Shown here piece after piece: positions 39,610-49,286 of a stretch of 64,000 nucleotides of DNA. Position 1 is the first letter of the stretch; the number at the start of each line of letters is the position of its first letter. The DNA comes from Parvularculales bacterium (GTDB lineage: Bacteria; Pseudomonadota; Alphaproteobacteria; JAPOUT01; JBAJNM01): positions 1 to 64,000 of the forward strand of contig JBAJNM010000003.1 in the NCBI GenBank assembly GCA_036881865.1. The letters are read 5' to 3'. The position numbers were made by a program, and so were the translations under genes. The notes under the pieces are model-generated. The model did not search any database. It was not told the origin of the DNA and worked only from the letters and a program-made list of their open reading frames with translations.

Positions 39610-40416
39610 CTAGTCAATAGGATTGCTATTGAGAATGCCCTCGCTTGCAAAATGCGCACGTACACTTTCGGGAGAAATGGCCACAGCCTTGTTTATGTCT
39701 TCTAGGTCAGAGGGTACAAACCAGTGAATCTTGCCCGTTGTATCATTCCATGCATCACGTACGGCACAAGCCACTTCAGAGGGGGGTATAGCTCTGAATG
39801 CACCCTCCTTGGGAGCATTTTCCACAACGCCCTCCGGCAAAAGAGGTGTATCAATTAGACCAGGTAAAACATCGGAAACTCGAATGTTTAAGGTGGCAAA
39901 CTCAATAGAAAGCGCTTCCGTTAAGCCCTTAACTGCCTTTTTGGTAGCTGAATATGTCGCAATGTTCGGCATGCCAAAAATGGCAGACGAAGAAGAGGTG
40001 TTAAAACACAAAGAGTTTTCAGTGTTCTTAAGGAGTGGCAACGCAGCATGAATGCCATTCAGCACACCAATGAGATTAACGTCAATAATCTGAAGTTGAT
40101 CTACAAAATCCATCTCCGCAAACGGACCACCAACCCCTATGCCCGCATTGTTAAAGAACACATGCAAACGGTTTCCCGTGACTTCACCAAAAGCCTGTAG
40201 AGCGGTATCAAAGGCCACCTTGTCACGTACATCAAGAGAAAAGATCATGCAATTTTCTGCGCTTAACTCTTGTTGCACAGCATCAAGAGCTTCTGTATTG
40301 ATGTCAGCTACCCCAATAAACCAGCCATCTTTTGCAAACAATCGCGCTGTTGCAAGGCCAATGCCACTAGCACCACCTGTAATGAATATAGCGTGGCGCT
40401 TGTCAGCGTGAGCCAT
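39610..40416 (-). CDS. Short-chain dehydrogenase/reductase (SDR) 2
   Basis: The upstream member of the tandem SDR pair, 268 residues. TGGASGIG at 13-20, LDVRD, NNAGIGVGGPF and YSATKKAVKG give the cofactor and active-site residues. Its ATG directly follows the stop of a 24-codon reading frame (40417-40491). Substrate unknown. Confidence 0.9.
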   Translation of the reverse strand: MAHADKRHAIFITGGASGIGLATARLFAKDGWFIGVADINTEALDAVQQELSAENCMIFSLDVRDKVAFDTALQAFGEVTGNRLHVFFNNAGIGVGGPFAEMDFVDQLQIIDVNLIGVLNGIHAALPLLKNTENSLCFNTSSSSAIFGMPNIATYSATKKAVKGLTEALSIEFATLNIRVSDVLPGLIDTPLLPEGVVENAPKEGAFRAIPPSEVACAVRDAWNDTTGKIHWFVPSDLEDINKAVAISPESVRAHFASEGILNSNPID

Positions 40417-40491
40417 TTATTCAGCCACCTGAGAGGTAGATGCTTTGCCTGCTGCGAGAGATTTAGAACGAGAGGAATTCTGATTTAGCAT
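40417..40491 (-). CDS. Possible 24-residue leader peptide ahead of the SDR pair
   Basis: An ATG at 40491 (minus strand) opens a 24-codon frame rich in Ser, Lys and Ala, ending in QVAE and a TAA that touches the SDR2 ATG with no gap. Only a weak GAGAC lies upstream. It could be a translated leader that couples initiation of SDR2, or the relic of a longer gene. Coding is not proven. Confidence 0.3.
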   Translation of the reverse strand: MLNQNSSRSKSLAAGKASTSQVAE

Positions 40492-40547
40492 GAGAGTGTC
40501 TCTACCACATTCTCTATACTTTGTCAGCTTTCCACTTTGGGTGGGCC

Positions 40548-41399
40548 TTACGTGTATACATCAAGTGCTACATTGAGACTTGGGGCAGAGTGAGTTATCC
40601 AGCCGGTTGAGATATAATTGACGCCGGTTTCAGCAACAATGCGAGCAGAGTTGAGGGTGATGCCGCCGGAAGCCTCTGTGATGGCGCGTCCGTCAACTAA
40701 ACGCACGGCTTTGACGAGGGTGGCTGGGGTCATGTTGTCTAAGAGGACAGCATCAACGCCAAGATCTAGCACTTTGCTAAGTTGGTTGAGGGTATCTACT
40801 TCTACTTCTAGTTTGAGCATGTGTCCGGCATGTTGCCGAATGCGGGATAATGATTGGGTGATACCACCCGCCGCCGCAATGTGATTGTCTTTAACGAGTA
40901 AGCCATCATCAAGCCCAAAACGATGATTAACTCCTCCACCGCATACAACAGCATATTTTTCTAGGAGGCGCAGATTGGGTGTTGTTTTGCGGGTGCAACA
41001 AATACGCGCCTGAGTGCCGACAATAGATTCAACAAGGGCCAGGGTTGCTGTAGCTATGCCTGATAGATGCCCAAGAAAATTAAGAGCCACACGCTCAGCT
41101 GTCAAAATAGAGCGGGCGTTACCCTGAACAAGCGCTACCGTCTCTCCTGCTTTTACCCGAGTGCCATCGCAAACCTTTGGAGTGAATGTAAGGTCTTGAC
41201 CCAAAAGGTGAAATGCTAAACGTGCAACACCAAGACCAGCTAAACATCCCTCCGCCCGTGTCACAATTCTCGCTTCAAGATCAATCTCTTGCGACACAAC
41301 GCATTGGGTGGTGACATCGCCTGCACGACCTAAATCTTCCTCCAGCGCCTGACGCACTAAAGGCTCAACGAGAACATCTGGTAGCGAGCTAGCAGGCAC
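40548..41399 (-). CDS. nadC: Nicotinate-nucleotide pyrophosphorylase (carboxylating)
   Basis: Quinolinate phosphoribosyltransferase, third step of de novo NAD synthesis from aspartate. LNFLGHLSGIATATLALV, the CTRKTTPNLRLLEKYAV motif, VCGGGVNHRFGLDDGLLVKDNH and SGGITLNS are diagnostic. The start is a GTG at 41399, overlapping nadB by 11 bases. 283 residues. It ends the nadA-nadB-nadC operon. Confidence 0.96.
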   Translation of the reverse strand: MPASSLPDVLVEPLVRQALEEDLGRAGDVTTQCVVSQEIDLEARIVTRAEGCLAGLGVARLAFHLLGQDLTFTPKVCDGTRVKAGETVALVQGNARSILTAERVALNFLGHLSGIATATLALVESIVGTQARICCTRKTTPNLRLLEKYAVVCGGGVNHRFGLDDGLLVKDNHIAAAGGITQSLSRIRQHAGHMLKLEVEVDTLNQLSKVLDLGVDAVLLDNMTPATLVKAVRLVDGRAITEASGGITLNSARIVAETGVNYISTGWITHSAPSLNVALDVYT

Positions 41400-43023
41400 G
41401 ATCTTTTCTTATGTCATCGGCGCGGGTGGCGGCGGTTTCTGCAATGTGGTTAACCTCTTTAAGGGTTAGGGTCATCTGTCTCTCAAATATAGTGCGTGTT
41501 TCTGGAAAATCCTGTCGGAAATGTCCTCCTCGGCTTTCTTGTCGTAGAAAAGCCGCCACACAAATAAACTTGGCCGTTGTAAAACGATTAGCGAGTGCAT
41601 CTCCTGCCGAGACGGTGCGCTCTAGACGTATAATCTCGCTTAGCGCTTCCCCAAGACTCGTCGCGCTACGTACAGTTCCCACTTTTTCACTCATCAAGTG
41701 GCGTAATTGGTCTACAACTGGCATAATGGCAGGGGGTGCGGGTTTATCTGTTTTTACCAGAGCAATCGGAGCAATTTGTCTTGCGGAGGTAACATCCATG
41801 GGTTGGCCTTTTAGATCGTCAGCAATGCGTGCAGCCATCACTACTGCCTCTAGCAAAGAATTGCCTGCTAGACGATTGGCGCCATGACACCCCGTACATG
41901 CAACCTCACCACACGCCCATAAACCATCTAGGGAGGTGCGACCATTAGAATCTGTTGCTATCCCACCCATGTGATAATGAGCTGCTGGAGTCACAGGAAC
42001 AGCCATCTCAAGGGGATTGAAACCAAGAGATAAGCACTGAGCGTAAAACGAAGGAAATCTATCAGGCAAAGTATTACCGAGAGCCCTTCGTGCATCCAGA
42101 AAAACGCGCCGCCCTTCGTGTAATTCGCGGGTAATGGCGCGTACCACTAGATCCCGTGAAGCTAGTTCAGCATCATCATGGGTGTGCTCCATAAAACACT
42201 CACCAGCCTCATTAACAAGTTGTGCTCCTTCACCCCGTAGCGCTTCGGTCGCAAGAGGGGTGGGATCTCGTCCGACATCAATGGCTGTGGGGTGAAATTG
42301 CACAAACTCCGCATTTGTTATTGCAGCGCCTGCTCGTGCTGCCATGGCCAACCCATCACCATTGGCAGATTTAGGGTTGGTGGTAACTTGATAGATATTA
42401 CCAACTCCACCAGTGGCCATCACCACACAGTGTGCTTTGAACAGGAGAGGTGTTGTCGGTTTGCAGCTATGAACAGGGCATACAAAAACACCGACCACCC
42501 GCTCATCTTCAATGGCTAAATCAAGAGCCACATAACCTTCCAGAAAACGTACAGAAGGTGTGTTGCGGGCGGTATAAGCGAGAGTGGTCATAAGTGCTTG
42601 TCCGGTGCAATCACCCGACACGCTGATAATGCGCCTCTTACTGTGGGCTCCCTCTTGACCGAGATGCAGTCGACCATCCGCCTGTTTATCAAAAGAGATA
42701 CCAAACTCTATTAAATCCTTCACACGGGCAGCAGCCTCTTGGGTAATGAAAGTGGCGACATGAGAGTCGGTTATTCCTTTACCGGCAGCTATGGTGTCTG
42801 CCGCATGACTGTGAGGGCTATCATCTATACCCAACGCCACCGCAATACCCCCTTGCGCCCAAGCGCTTGCGGCTCCACTGCCAACTGGCGAGGCAGTCAG
42901 CAGGCTAACGGGACAAGGAGATAGTTTTAGTGCTGCAAACAAGCCCGCAAGCCCCGCCCCTATAATCAAGACAGGACCAGCATCAATAACATTATCTTGA
43001 GAAATACCGCTTGTGGTAGGCAT
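41389..43023 (-). CDS. nadB: L-aspartate oxidase
   Basis: A flavoenzyme that oxidises aspartate to iminoaspartate for NAD synthesis. The FAD motif VLIIGAGLAGLFAALKL is near the N-terminus, with GSGAASAWAQGGIA, HTHDDAELASRDLVVRAI and GLWACGEVACTGCHGANRLAGNSLLEA. The frame is open to a TTG at 43041. The ATG at 43023, seven bases after the nadA stop, was chosen; neither has a good ribosome site. About 544 residues. Confidence 0.95.
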   Translation of the reverse strand: MPTTSGISQDNVIDAGPVLIIGAGLAGLFAALKLSPCPVSLLTASPVGSGAASAWAQGGIAVALGIDDSPHSHAADTIAAGKGITDSHVATFITQEAAARVKDLIEFGISFDKQADGRLHLGQEGAHSKRRIISVSGDCTGQALMTTLAYTARNTPSVRFLEGYVALDLAIEDERVVGVFVCPVHSCKPTTPLLFKAHCVVMATGGVGNIYQVTTNPKSANGDGLAMAARAGAAITNAEFVQFHPTAIDVGRDPTPLATEALRGEGAQLVNEAGECFMEHTHDDAELASRDLVVRAITRELHEGRRVFLDARRALGNTLPDRFPSFYAQCLSLGFNPLEMAVPVTPAAHYHMGGIATDSNGRTSLDGLWACGEVACTGCHGANRLAGNSLLEAVVMAARIADDLKGQPMDVTSARQIAPIALVKTDKPAPPAIMPVVDQLRHLMSEKVGTVRSATSLGEALSEIIRLERTVSAGDALANRFTTAKFICVAAFLRQESRGGHFRQDFPETRTIFERQMTLTLKEVNHIAETAATRADDIRKDRAC

Positions 43024-43030
43024 ATAAGTG

Positions 43031-44095
43031 TCAGGCGTCAAGGGCTATCATTCGCTCAATAGGTTGCCGCGCACGTTCTGCCAACAACGGGTCAATGGTT
43101 ACTTCATCACGCATTTCAATCAGGCAATCCAATATGTTTTCAAGGGTAATTTTTTTCATGTGCGGACACAAATTACACGGGCGCACAAATTCAACATCGG
43201 GATGCTCTACGGTGACATTATCGCTCATAGAACATTCCGTTACCATAACAACCCGTGCAGGTTTATTGTCTCCTATCCAGCGTATCATGCCGGAGGTAGA
43301 GCCAGAAAAATCGGCCTCATCAATTACATCGGGGGGACATTCGGGATGCGCAATAATGATAATCCCTGGGTTGTCCATGCGATAGCGGCGTAACTCTTCT
43401 GCTGTAAATCTCTCGTGCACCTCGCAACGTCCCTTCCACGCAATGATTTCAACTTGAGTTTCACAGGCAATGTTACGAGCTAGATATTCATCGGGAATGC
43501 ACAAGACTCGTCTAGCGCCTAGGGATTCAACAATCTGAACAGCATTAGATGACGTGCAACAAATATCAGACTCAGCTTTAACGTCAGCACTGGTATTCAC
43601 ATAAGTGACTATTGGCGCATCAGGGTAACGCTCTCGCAACAAACGCACATCGGCACCAGTAATAGAGGCGGCTAAAGAGCAACCTGCTCCAGCATCGGGA
43701 ATTAAAACTGTTTTGTCAGGATTCAGCAGTTTTGCTGTTTCTGCCATAAAATGAACGCCACATTGGACAATAACATCAGCTTCGGTTCTTGCAGCCTCGC
43801 GGGCCAGTTGGAGGCTATCGCCTGTTATATCGCTAACGCCGTGGAAAATCTCTGGTGTTTGGTAATTATGGGCTAGAATAACGGCACCGCGCTCTTTTTT
43901 GAGGTCGTTGATGGTACGAATGAGCGGCGCAAAGAACGGCCACTCAACAGAAGGGATGACATTTTTGAGCTTCTCATAAAGAGGGGCCATATCACGGGCT
44001 AGACCAGAGGTATAGGTAAGATCAGGCCGCTCAAGGGGCGGGAATTCTTTGATGCTGAGAGGTGCCTCATATGGGGTGGAAGAATGAGTTTGCAT
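43031..44095 (-). CDS. nadA: Quinolinate synthase
   Basis: Condenses iminoaspartate with dihydroxyacetone phosphate using a 4Fe-4S cluster. Motifs [55 protein letters not shown] and [16 protein letters not shown] are present, including the cluster cysteines in QCGV, HPEC and NLCPHM. 354 residues, class I type. It is the first gene of the operon. A 300-base gap with inverted repeats separates it from the divergent yqeY. Confidence 0.96.
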   Translation of the reverse strand: MQTHSSTPYEAPLSIKEFPPLERPDLTYTSGLARDMAPLYEKLKNVIPSVEWPFFAPLIRTINDLKKERGAVILAHNYQTPEIFHGVSDITGDSLQLAREAARTEADVIVQCGVHFMAETAKLLNPDKTVLIPDAGAGCSLAASITGADVRLLRERYPDAPIVTYVNTSADVKAESDICCTSSNAVQIVESLGARRVLCIPDEYLARNIACETQVEIIAWKGRCEVHERFTAEELRRYRMDNPGIIIIAHPECPPDVIDEADFSGSTSGMIRWIGDNKPARVVMVTECSMSDNVTVEHPDVEFVRPCNLCPHMKKITLENILDCLIEMRDEVTIDPLLAERARQPIERMIALDA

Positions 44096-44186
44096 TGTTG
44101 TGTACTTAATTTAGAGGGCCAATTGCTTATGCTTATTTTGAGCATTACTAACGTAACAGATAGGTTCAAATGATGCAAATAGCAAG

Positions 44187-44268
44187 AATTGTGATAAAAC
44201 TGTTATAGGCTTTTCAGAGAATTTTAGGGAAAAGGCCTATTATGGGTGTAATTACTCTCATCACAATT
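44187..44268. promoter_or_regulatory. Nested inverted repeats in the nadA-yqeY divergent region
   Basis: Outer arms AATTGTGAT (44187-44195) and ATCACAATT (44260-44268) are perfect reverse complements. Inside them ATAGGCTTTT (44205-44214) pairs with AAAAGGCCTAT (44230-44240) with one bulged base. The gap 44096-44398 has no gene. The dyads might be binding sites for a NAD-operon regulator or part of a leader structure. There is no T-run to suggest a terminator. Confidence 0.45.
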
Positions 44269-44398
44269 TTTGTCACATTATGTATCTTGATTAAAGGGTG
44301 CAAAGCTTAGTAGGCTCTGCTTGGTAATGCGTTATGAGGTATAGAGTAGCTGTGGCGTGGCTCTTTCAGGCGGTGGGGGAAGCAAACAGGAATATATT

Positions 44399-44869
44399 AT
44401 GATACGGGATTGTGTGGTGAAAGCCTTGAGGTCCGCTGTTAAGGTTCAGGATAGACAGCGTATGTCCACTTTGCGTCTTATGATGGCGGCTATTAAAGAT
44501 CGTGATATTACTCTGCGATCAAATGGCACATCGGATGGGGTGTCTGATTCAGAATTGTTGGATGTTTTTGGATGCATGGTGAAGCAACGACGAGAGGCGG
44601 TGTCGGTTTATGAAGAAGCGGGGCGACCTGATTTAGCGGAACGGGAACAAGCGGAGGTTTCTGTCATCAGTGAGTTTTTGCCTTTGCAGTTGGAAGGTGA
44701 TGAGATGCGCACAGCTTGCGAGCAAATTGTGATGGAATTGGGAGCCACCAGTTTGAAAGACATGGGTCGGGTTATGGGAGCGCTTAAAAAGCGCTATGCT
44801 GGGCAAATAGATTTTACCGTCGCCAATACGATTGTCAGAAGCCAGCTCGGTGAGGTGGTTTCGTCATAG
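44399..44869 (+). CDS. GatB/YqeY domain protein
   Basis: A cytoplasmic protein of 156 residues with the YqeY pattern: LRLMMAAIKDRDITLR, VKQRREAVSVYEEAGRPDLAEREQAEVSVISEFLP and the C-terminal MGRVMGALKKRYAGQIDF. It resembles the tail domain of the GatB amidotransferase subunit and is presumed to contact tRNA. The frame opens at 44357, but an ACAGG site eight bases ahead supports the ATG at 44399. It precedes dnaG and rpoD in the same direction, a frequent alphaproteobacterial order. Confidence 0.92.
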   Translation: MIRDCVVKALRSAVKVQDRQRMSTLRLMMAAIKDRDITLRSNGTSDGVSDSELLDVFGCMVKQRREAVSVYEEAGRPDLAEREQAEVSVISEFLPLQLEGDEMRTACEQIVMELGATSLKDMGRVMGALKKRYAGQIDFTVANTIVRSQLGEVVSS

Positions 44870-44992
44870 ATTAGGTAGTGGTGTTGGCAAAACCTGCCAG
44901 TTATTTATCTATTTTTTCATAAAAGCTTTTCGGTATAGGGGAGGCGTGGTATCGTGTTGCCTCTGAAGTTAGGGTGGCGCGGACGGTAAACC

Positions 44993-46924
44993 ATGGTGTT
45001 TTCTGACAGTTTTCTTGAAGCCGTGCGTATGCGGATATCCCTGCGGGATGTGGTGGGGCAACGAGTGCAGTGGGACCGTGTTAAATCCAACCCAACACGG
45101 CGCGACTGGTGGGCGTGCTGCCCATTTCATCAAGAAAAGACTCCTAGTTTTCACGTAGATGAAAATCGTAACCGCTATCATTGTTTTGGTTGTGGGGCTT
45201 CAGGGGATGTAGTGCGTTTTGTTATGGAGACAGAGAATCTGCGCTTTCCGGAGGCGGTTGAAAGGCTTGCCAGTGAAGCGGGAATTAAGCTACCTATTTT
45301 TGACCCTCAACAAGCTGCCCGAGAAAAACATCGCGCTGGTTTGTATGAGATTATCGGCGTTGCCCAAGATTTTTTTCGTCATCAACTAACAACTCCCGCA
45401 GGCGTTCAAGCTCGCGCGTGGCTTGAGGGGCGGAGGGTGACAGCCTCTATGCAGGAGGCGTTTGCTGTTGGGTATGCTCCGGGAGGGCGTGACGGGCTTA
45501 TCTGCGCCTTACAAAAAAGGGGTATTGGCACTGCCCAGATGCTTGAGGCCGGATTGACGCTTGTCAGTCAAGGCGGGGAAGTGCGTGACCGATTTCGCCA
45601 CCGTATTATGTTTCCCATCCATGATGATGGAGGACGCGTGATTGCCTTTGGAGGGCGAGCACTAGATGAAACAGCTCCTGCTAAATATCTAAACTCTCCC
45701 GAAACACCAACGTTTCAAAAACGCGCCGTACTTTATAATTTTCATAATGCTCGCCGTCTGGCCCTTAAGGTAGGAACGGTCATTATGGTCGAAGGTTATA
45801 TGGATGCCGTTGCCATGGCGGGCGCTGGGTTTGGTCATGTGGTAGCACCTCTAGGCACAGCTCTGGGAGAGCGGCAGATTGAACTGATGTGGCGGTTAGC
45901 ACCAGAACCTATCATTTGTTTTGATGGCGACGTAGCCGGTATGCGGGCTGCATGGCGGGCCATGGATATTATTTTGCCATTGTTGCAGCCAGGACAATCG
46001 GTGCGCTTTGCTATGTTACCAGAAGGCGAAGACCCAGACGATGTATTGCGATTACAGGGAAGGGCAGCGATGCAAACCATTTTGGCACAAGCACAGTCAC
46101 TGTCAGATGCGCTTTGGGAGCGTGAGTCAGTTGGTGGTTCGTGGGATACGCCGGAACGTCGCGCTCAACTTGAGAGTCGTCTGGAAGAATTAGTGAACCA
46201 AATCCAAGACACTAAAGTACGTGCTCATTACCAGAGCATGATGCGTGAGCGATGCTATCAACTATTTAGAGGGGCAACGCTCAAGGGGCGAACGTATAGA
46301 GGGGGTGAGGGGTCATTTGACCGTAACAGGGTAGGGCATAACACAATGGCTCCAAGGCCCGAAACTCGGCGCAATAAATTGGCGCAAGATGTGCTATATC
46401 CTGGGGCTCGTCTGGAATCTCTGATGGTGTTGATGATGCTCAACCACCCTATGTTATTGGGGGATTATGGCGAAGATTTTGGGCAAATTTTGTTGCAAAA
46501 ACCGTGGCTTAATGATTTGAAAACTGCTATCATGGAAGTAGCGGCTCAGAATGACCCCCTTGACAGGGAGGCGTTGGAGCGCCATTTGTCAGGACAGAAT
46601 TTGATGGGATATGTTGAAAGTCTGAGGACCGATAGGGCCCTTCAGAATGAGCCTTTTGCGGGCTTGGATAGTGATCAGGTGACGGCATCGGAAGGATGGC
46701 GGCATATATGGGAGCGTTATAAAAGGATAGTCTTGTTGCCTGAGGCCTTACAAGAGGCTGGTAGGCGCTTGGTTGAGCAACAGGAAGAGGGAGACAGTGA
46801 ATTCGCCAATATAGGCGAAATAATAAATCAGATCGGAGGTCATAAGGGGAGTGAGACTCGTTGGGATGATCTAGAATCTTCTTCAGAGATAGTGCAGGCA
46901 AAAGGAATCGCAGAGATTAAATAG
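44993..46924 (+). CDS. dnaG: DNA primase
   Basis: Makes RNA primers for replication. The N-terminal CHC2 zinc finger (CCPFHQEKTPSFHV, then YHCFGCGASGD) is at about residues 38-68. The TOPRIM catalytic domain has VEGYMDAVAMAGAGF and FDGDVAGMRAAWRA. The C-terminal helicase-binding domain is less conserved. 643 residues, normal length. The gene is followed by rpoD after 141 bases, so it retains the dnaG-rpoD macromolecular synthesis pairing. Confidence 0.97.
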   Translation: MVFSDSFLEAVRMRISLRDVVGQRVQWDRVKSNPTRRDWWACCPFHQEKTPSFHVDENRNRYHCFGCGASGDVVRFVMETENLRFPEAVERLASEAGIKLPIFDPQQAAREKHRAGLYEIIGVAQDFFRHQLTTPAGVQARAWLEGRRVTASMQEAFAVGYAPGGRDGLICALQKRGIGTAQMLEAGLTLVSQGGEVRDRFRHRIMFPIHDDGGRVIAFGGRALDETAPAKYLNSPETPTFQKRAVLYNFHNARRLALKVGTVIMVEGYMDAVAMAGAGFGHVVAPLGTALGERQIELMWRLAPEPIICFDGDVAGMRAAWRAMDIILPLLQPGQSVRFAMLPEGEDPDDVLRLQGRAAMQTILAQAQSLSDALWERESVGGSWDTPERRAQLESRLEELVNQIQDTKVRAHYQSMMRERCYQLFRGATLKGRTYRGGEGSFDRNRVGHNTMAPRPETRRNKLAQDVLYPGARLESLMVLMMLNHPMLLGDYGEDFGQILLQKPWLNDLKTAIMEVAAQNDPLDREALERHLSGQNLMGYVESLRTDRALQNEPFAGLDSDQVTASEGWRHIWERYKRIVLLPEALQEAGRRLVEQQEEGDSEFANIGEIINQIGGHKGSETRWDDLESSSEIVQAKGIAEIK

Positions 46925-47065
46925 TGGTAACAGGATAAGTGGTAACAGATTTAAGAGTCCTCCGCATGCCTAATGGCAGGCTGGGGGCTTTATGGACGAA
47001 CTGTTTTCGATTAAAGAAAGAGAGAAGGTATTCTGTTGGGGGGAGTGTTGTTGGAGTAGTGATAA

Positions 47066-49117
47066 ATGGTAAATACGCAGGCGGTAAAAACAAAATCTGG
47101 GAGAAAACTGAGATCTAAGAGTAGTGGCAAGAGCAAAAGTTCTGGCTTTGCATCAACAGCAAGTGTTGATGAGTCGGGTGTTGCTGGTCTGGAGATGATT
47201 GTTCAAAATTTGATCAAAGTCGCGGAAAAACGTGGAAGTGCTACGTACGATGACCTCGGTAAACTCTTATCTCAAGAGAGCGTTTCCGCCGAGTATATTG
47301 AAGATATTATGGCAAAACTAGCGGAGTTGGGTATTGCCTTTACTGAAACAGGTATTGAGGTCGGGGGCGATGATGAATCTGGACACGACCAGACAGATGG
47401 TGAGGTTGCTGTAAAAGACGAGGGGAGTGTGTTGTCTGCTGAACGGGCTAAGACGGGGGAAACCACGGACCGCACTGATGATCCTGTACGAATGTATCTA
47501 CGGGAGATGGGTAGCGTTGAATTGCTTTCTCGTCAGGGGGAGATTGCGATCGCCAAGCGGATTGAAGCCGGGCGAGACATTATGATTGCCAGCCTGTGTG
47601 AAAGTCCTCTTACATTTCAGGCGATTATCATCTGGCGTAACCAACTCAATGAGGGTAGCGTTTTGTTGCGTGATGTCATTGATCTGGAGGCTACTTATGC
47701 AGGTCCAGAGGCTCGGAAGGTAGATCGTAGTGCTACTGGCGCACCAGATAGTGCTGCGGGGGGGCGGCCAAATATTCCCTCAGTCGGAGCGGTAGATGAA
47801 GATAGCGAAGATGATGATGCCATGGGAGATGGCAACAGTAGCGAGAGCGCTTTGCCTCTAACTACCATGGAATCTGAACTCAGGCCCAAGGTATTAGAGG
47901 CTTTTGACAGCATTGCCTCTAATTACTGGAAATGGCGCCGTCTTCAAGATCAAAGCGTTGAGCGTCGCCTAAACAATGAGATGCTTTCGCCCTCTCAAGA
48001 GCGCCGGTATAAAAAACTACGTGACGACATTATAGAGAACGTGGAAAGCCTGTGCCTACATAATGTCCGTATAGAATCTCTCGTTGATCAGCTTTACGAT
48101 CTCAACAAACGGTTGGTAGGACTTGAGGGTCGCCTGATGCGTTTAGCTCATGGGCATAATATACACCGTGAGGAGTTTCTCAAAAAATATTATGGCGCTG
48201 AGCTAGATCCAAATTGGGTGCGGAGGGTAGGTCGTCTTGTAGGCCCCGGATGGAAAGATTTTGTTAAGGCTGAACGTGTGCAGATTAACGAGATTCGTGC
48301 TGGTATTCAGGATTTGGCCATTGAGACGGGCTTGGACATAGGCGAGTTCCGGCGCATTGTTCACAATATGCAAAAGGGAGAGCGAGAAGCTCGTACAGCC
48401 AAAAAAGAAATGGTGGAGGCTAATTTACGGCTTGTTATCTCCATTGCTAAGAAATACACCAATCGCGGATTACAATTTCTGGATTTAATCCAAGAAGGTA
48501 ACATTGGCCTTATGAAGGCGGTGGACAAGTTTGAATATCGGAGGGGTTATAAGTTTTCTACATATGCTACGTGGTGGATTCGTCAAGCCATAACGCGTTC
48601 TATTGCTGACCAAGCACGCACCATTCGTATACCAGTGCATATGATCGAAACTATTAATAAGTTGGTTCGTACCTCACGACAAATGCTACATGAAATTGGC
48701 CGTGAACCAACACCGGAAGAGTTGGCAGAAAAACTCAACGTGCCATTAGATAAAGTCCGTAAGGTTATGAAAATTGCCAAAGAACCTATTTCTCTTGAGA
48801 TGCCTGTTGGCGATGAGGAAGATAGTCATCTTGGCGATTTTATTGAGGATAAGAATGCAATTCTTCCTATTGATGCGGCTATACAGTCCAATCTTCGGGA
48901 GACTACAACACGGGTCTTGGCCTCTCTTACGCCACGGGAAGAGCGCGTTTTACGGATGCGCTTTGGGATTGGCATGAATACAGATCATACGTTGGAGGAG
49001 GTGGGGCAGCAGTTTTTTGTTACTCGTGAGCGCATTCGTCAGATTGAAGCTAAAGCCTTGCGCAAACTCAAGCATCCCAGCCGTAGCCGTAAATTGCGCA
49101 GCTTTCTCGATGGTTGA
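47066..49117 (+). CDS. rpoD: RNA polymerase primary sigma factor (sigma-70)
   Basis: The 683-residue housekeeping sigma. Region 1.1 covers about residues 40-100. Region 1.2 includes [16 protein letters not shown]. An acidic non-conserved insert ([13 protein letters not shown]) follows. Region 2 has [21 protein letters not shown] and [15 protein letters not shown]. Region 4.2 has the helix-turn-helix [25 protein letters not shown] site precedes the ATG. The first 30 residues are Lys/Ser-rich. Confidence 0.97.
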   Translation: MVNTQAVKTKSGRKLRSKSSGKSKSSGFASTASVDESGVAGLEMIVQNLIKVAEKRGSATYDDLGKLLSQESVSAEYIEDIMAKLAELGIAFTETGIEVGGDDESGHDQTDGEVAVKDEGSVLSAERAKTGETTDRTDDPVRMYLREMGSVELLSRQGEIAIAKRIEAGRDIMIASLCESPLTFQAIIIWRNQLNEGSVLLRDVIDLEATYAGPEARKVDRSATGAPDSAAGGRPNIPSVGAVDEDSEDDDAMGDGNSSESALPLTTMESELRPKVLEAFDSIASNYWKWRRLQDQSVERRLNNEMLSPSQERRYKKLRDDIIENVESLCLHNVRIESLVDQLYDLNKRLVGLEGRLMRLAHGHNIHREEFLKKYYGAELDPNWVRRVGRLVGPGWKDFVKAERVQINEIRAGIQDLAIETGLDIGEFRRIVHNMQKGEREARTAKKEMVEANLRLVISIAKKYTNRGLQFLDLIQEGNIGLMKAVDKFEYRRGYKFSTYATWWIRQAITRSIADQARTIRIPVHMIETINKLVRTSRQMLHEIGREPTPEELAEKLNVPLDKVRKVMKIAKEPISLEMPVGDEEDSHLGDFIEDKNAILPIDAAIQSNLRETTTRVLASLTPREERVLRMRFGIGMNTDHTLEEVGQQFFVTRERIRQIEAKALRKLKHPSRSRKLRSFLDG

Positions 49118-49203
49118 TGAGAATTAGGGGGTTATGGGGATTAGTGTTGAATCGCTCTTGCGCTCCTCTTACGCCTTGTATAATTAGAACGAGCGATAAT
49201 GTG

Positions 49204-49280
49204 GGGCCTGTAGCTCAGTTGGTTAGAGCGAACCGCTCATAACGGTTTGGTCGCAGGTTCGAGTCCTGCCAGGCCCACCA
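49204..49280 (+). tRNA. tRNA with CAU anticodon, probably tRNA-Ile2
   Basis: A complete 77-base cloverleaf with encoded CCA. The acceptor stem GGGCCTG pairs with CAGGCCC. The anticodon stem AACCG/CGGTT holds the loop CTCATAA with anticodon CAT, and the T arm has GGTTCGAGTCC. CAU is shared by initiator, elongator Met and lysidine-modified Ile2 tRNAs. The pairs C4-G69 and C5-G68 are those known to favour TilS, which supports Ile2. The G1-C72 pair and the lack of three GC pairs at the anticodon stem base argue against the initiator. It ends six bases before the mlaC stop on the other strand. Confidence 0.93.
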
Positions 49281-49286
49281 TGCGCT

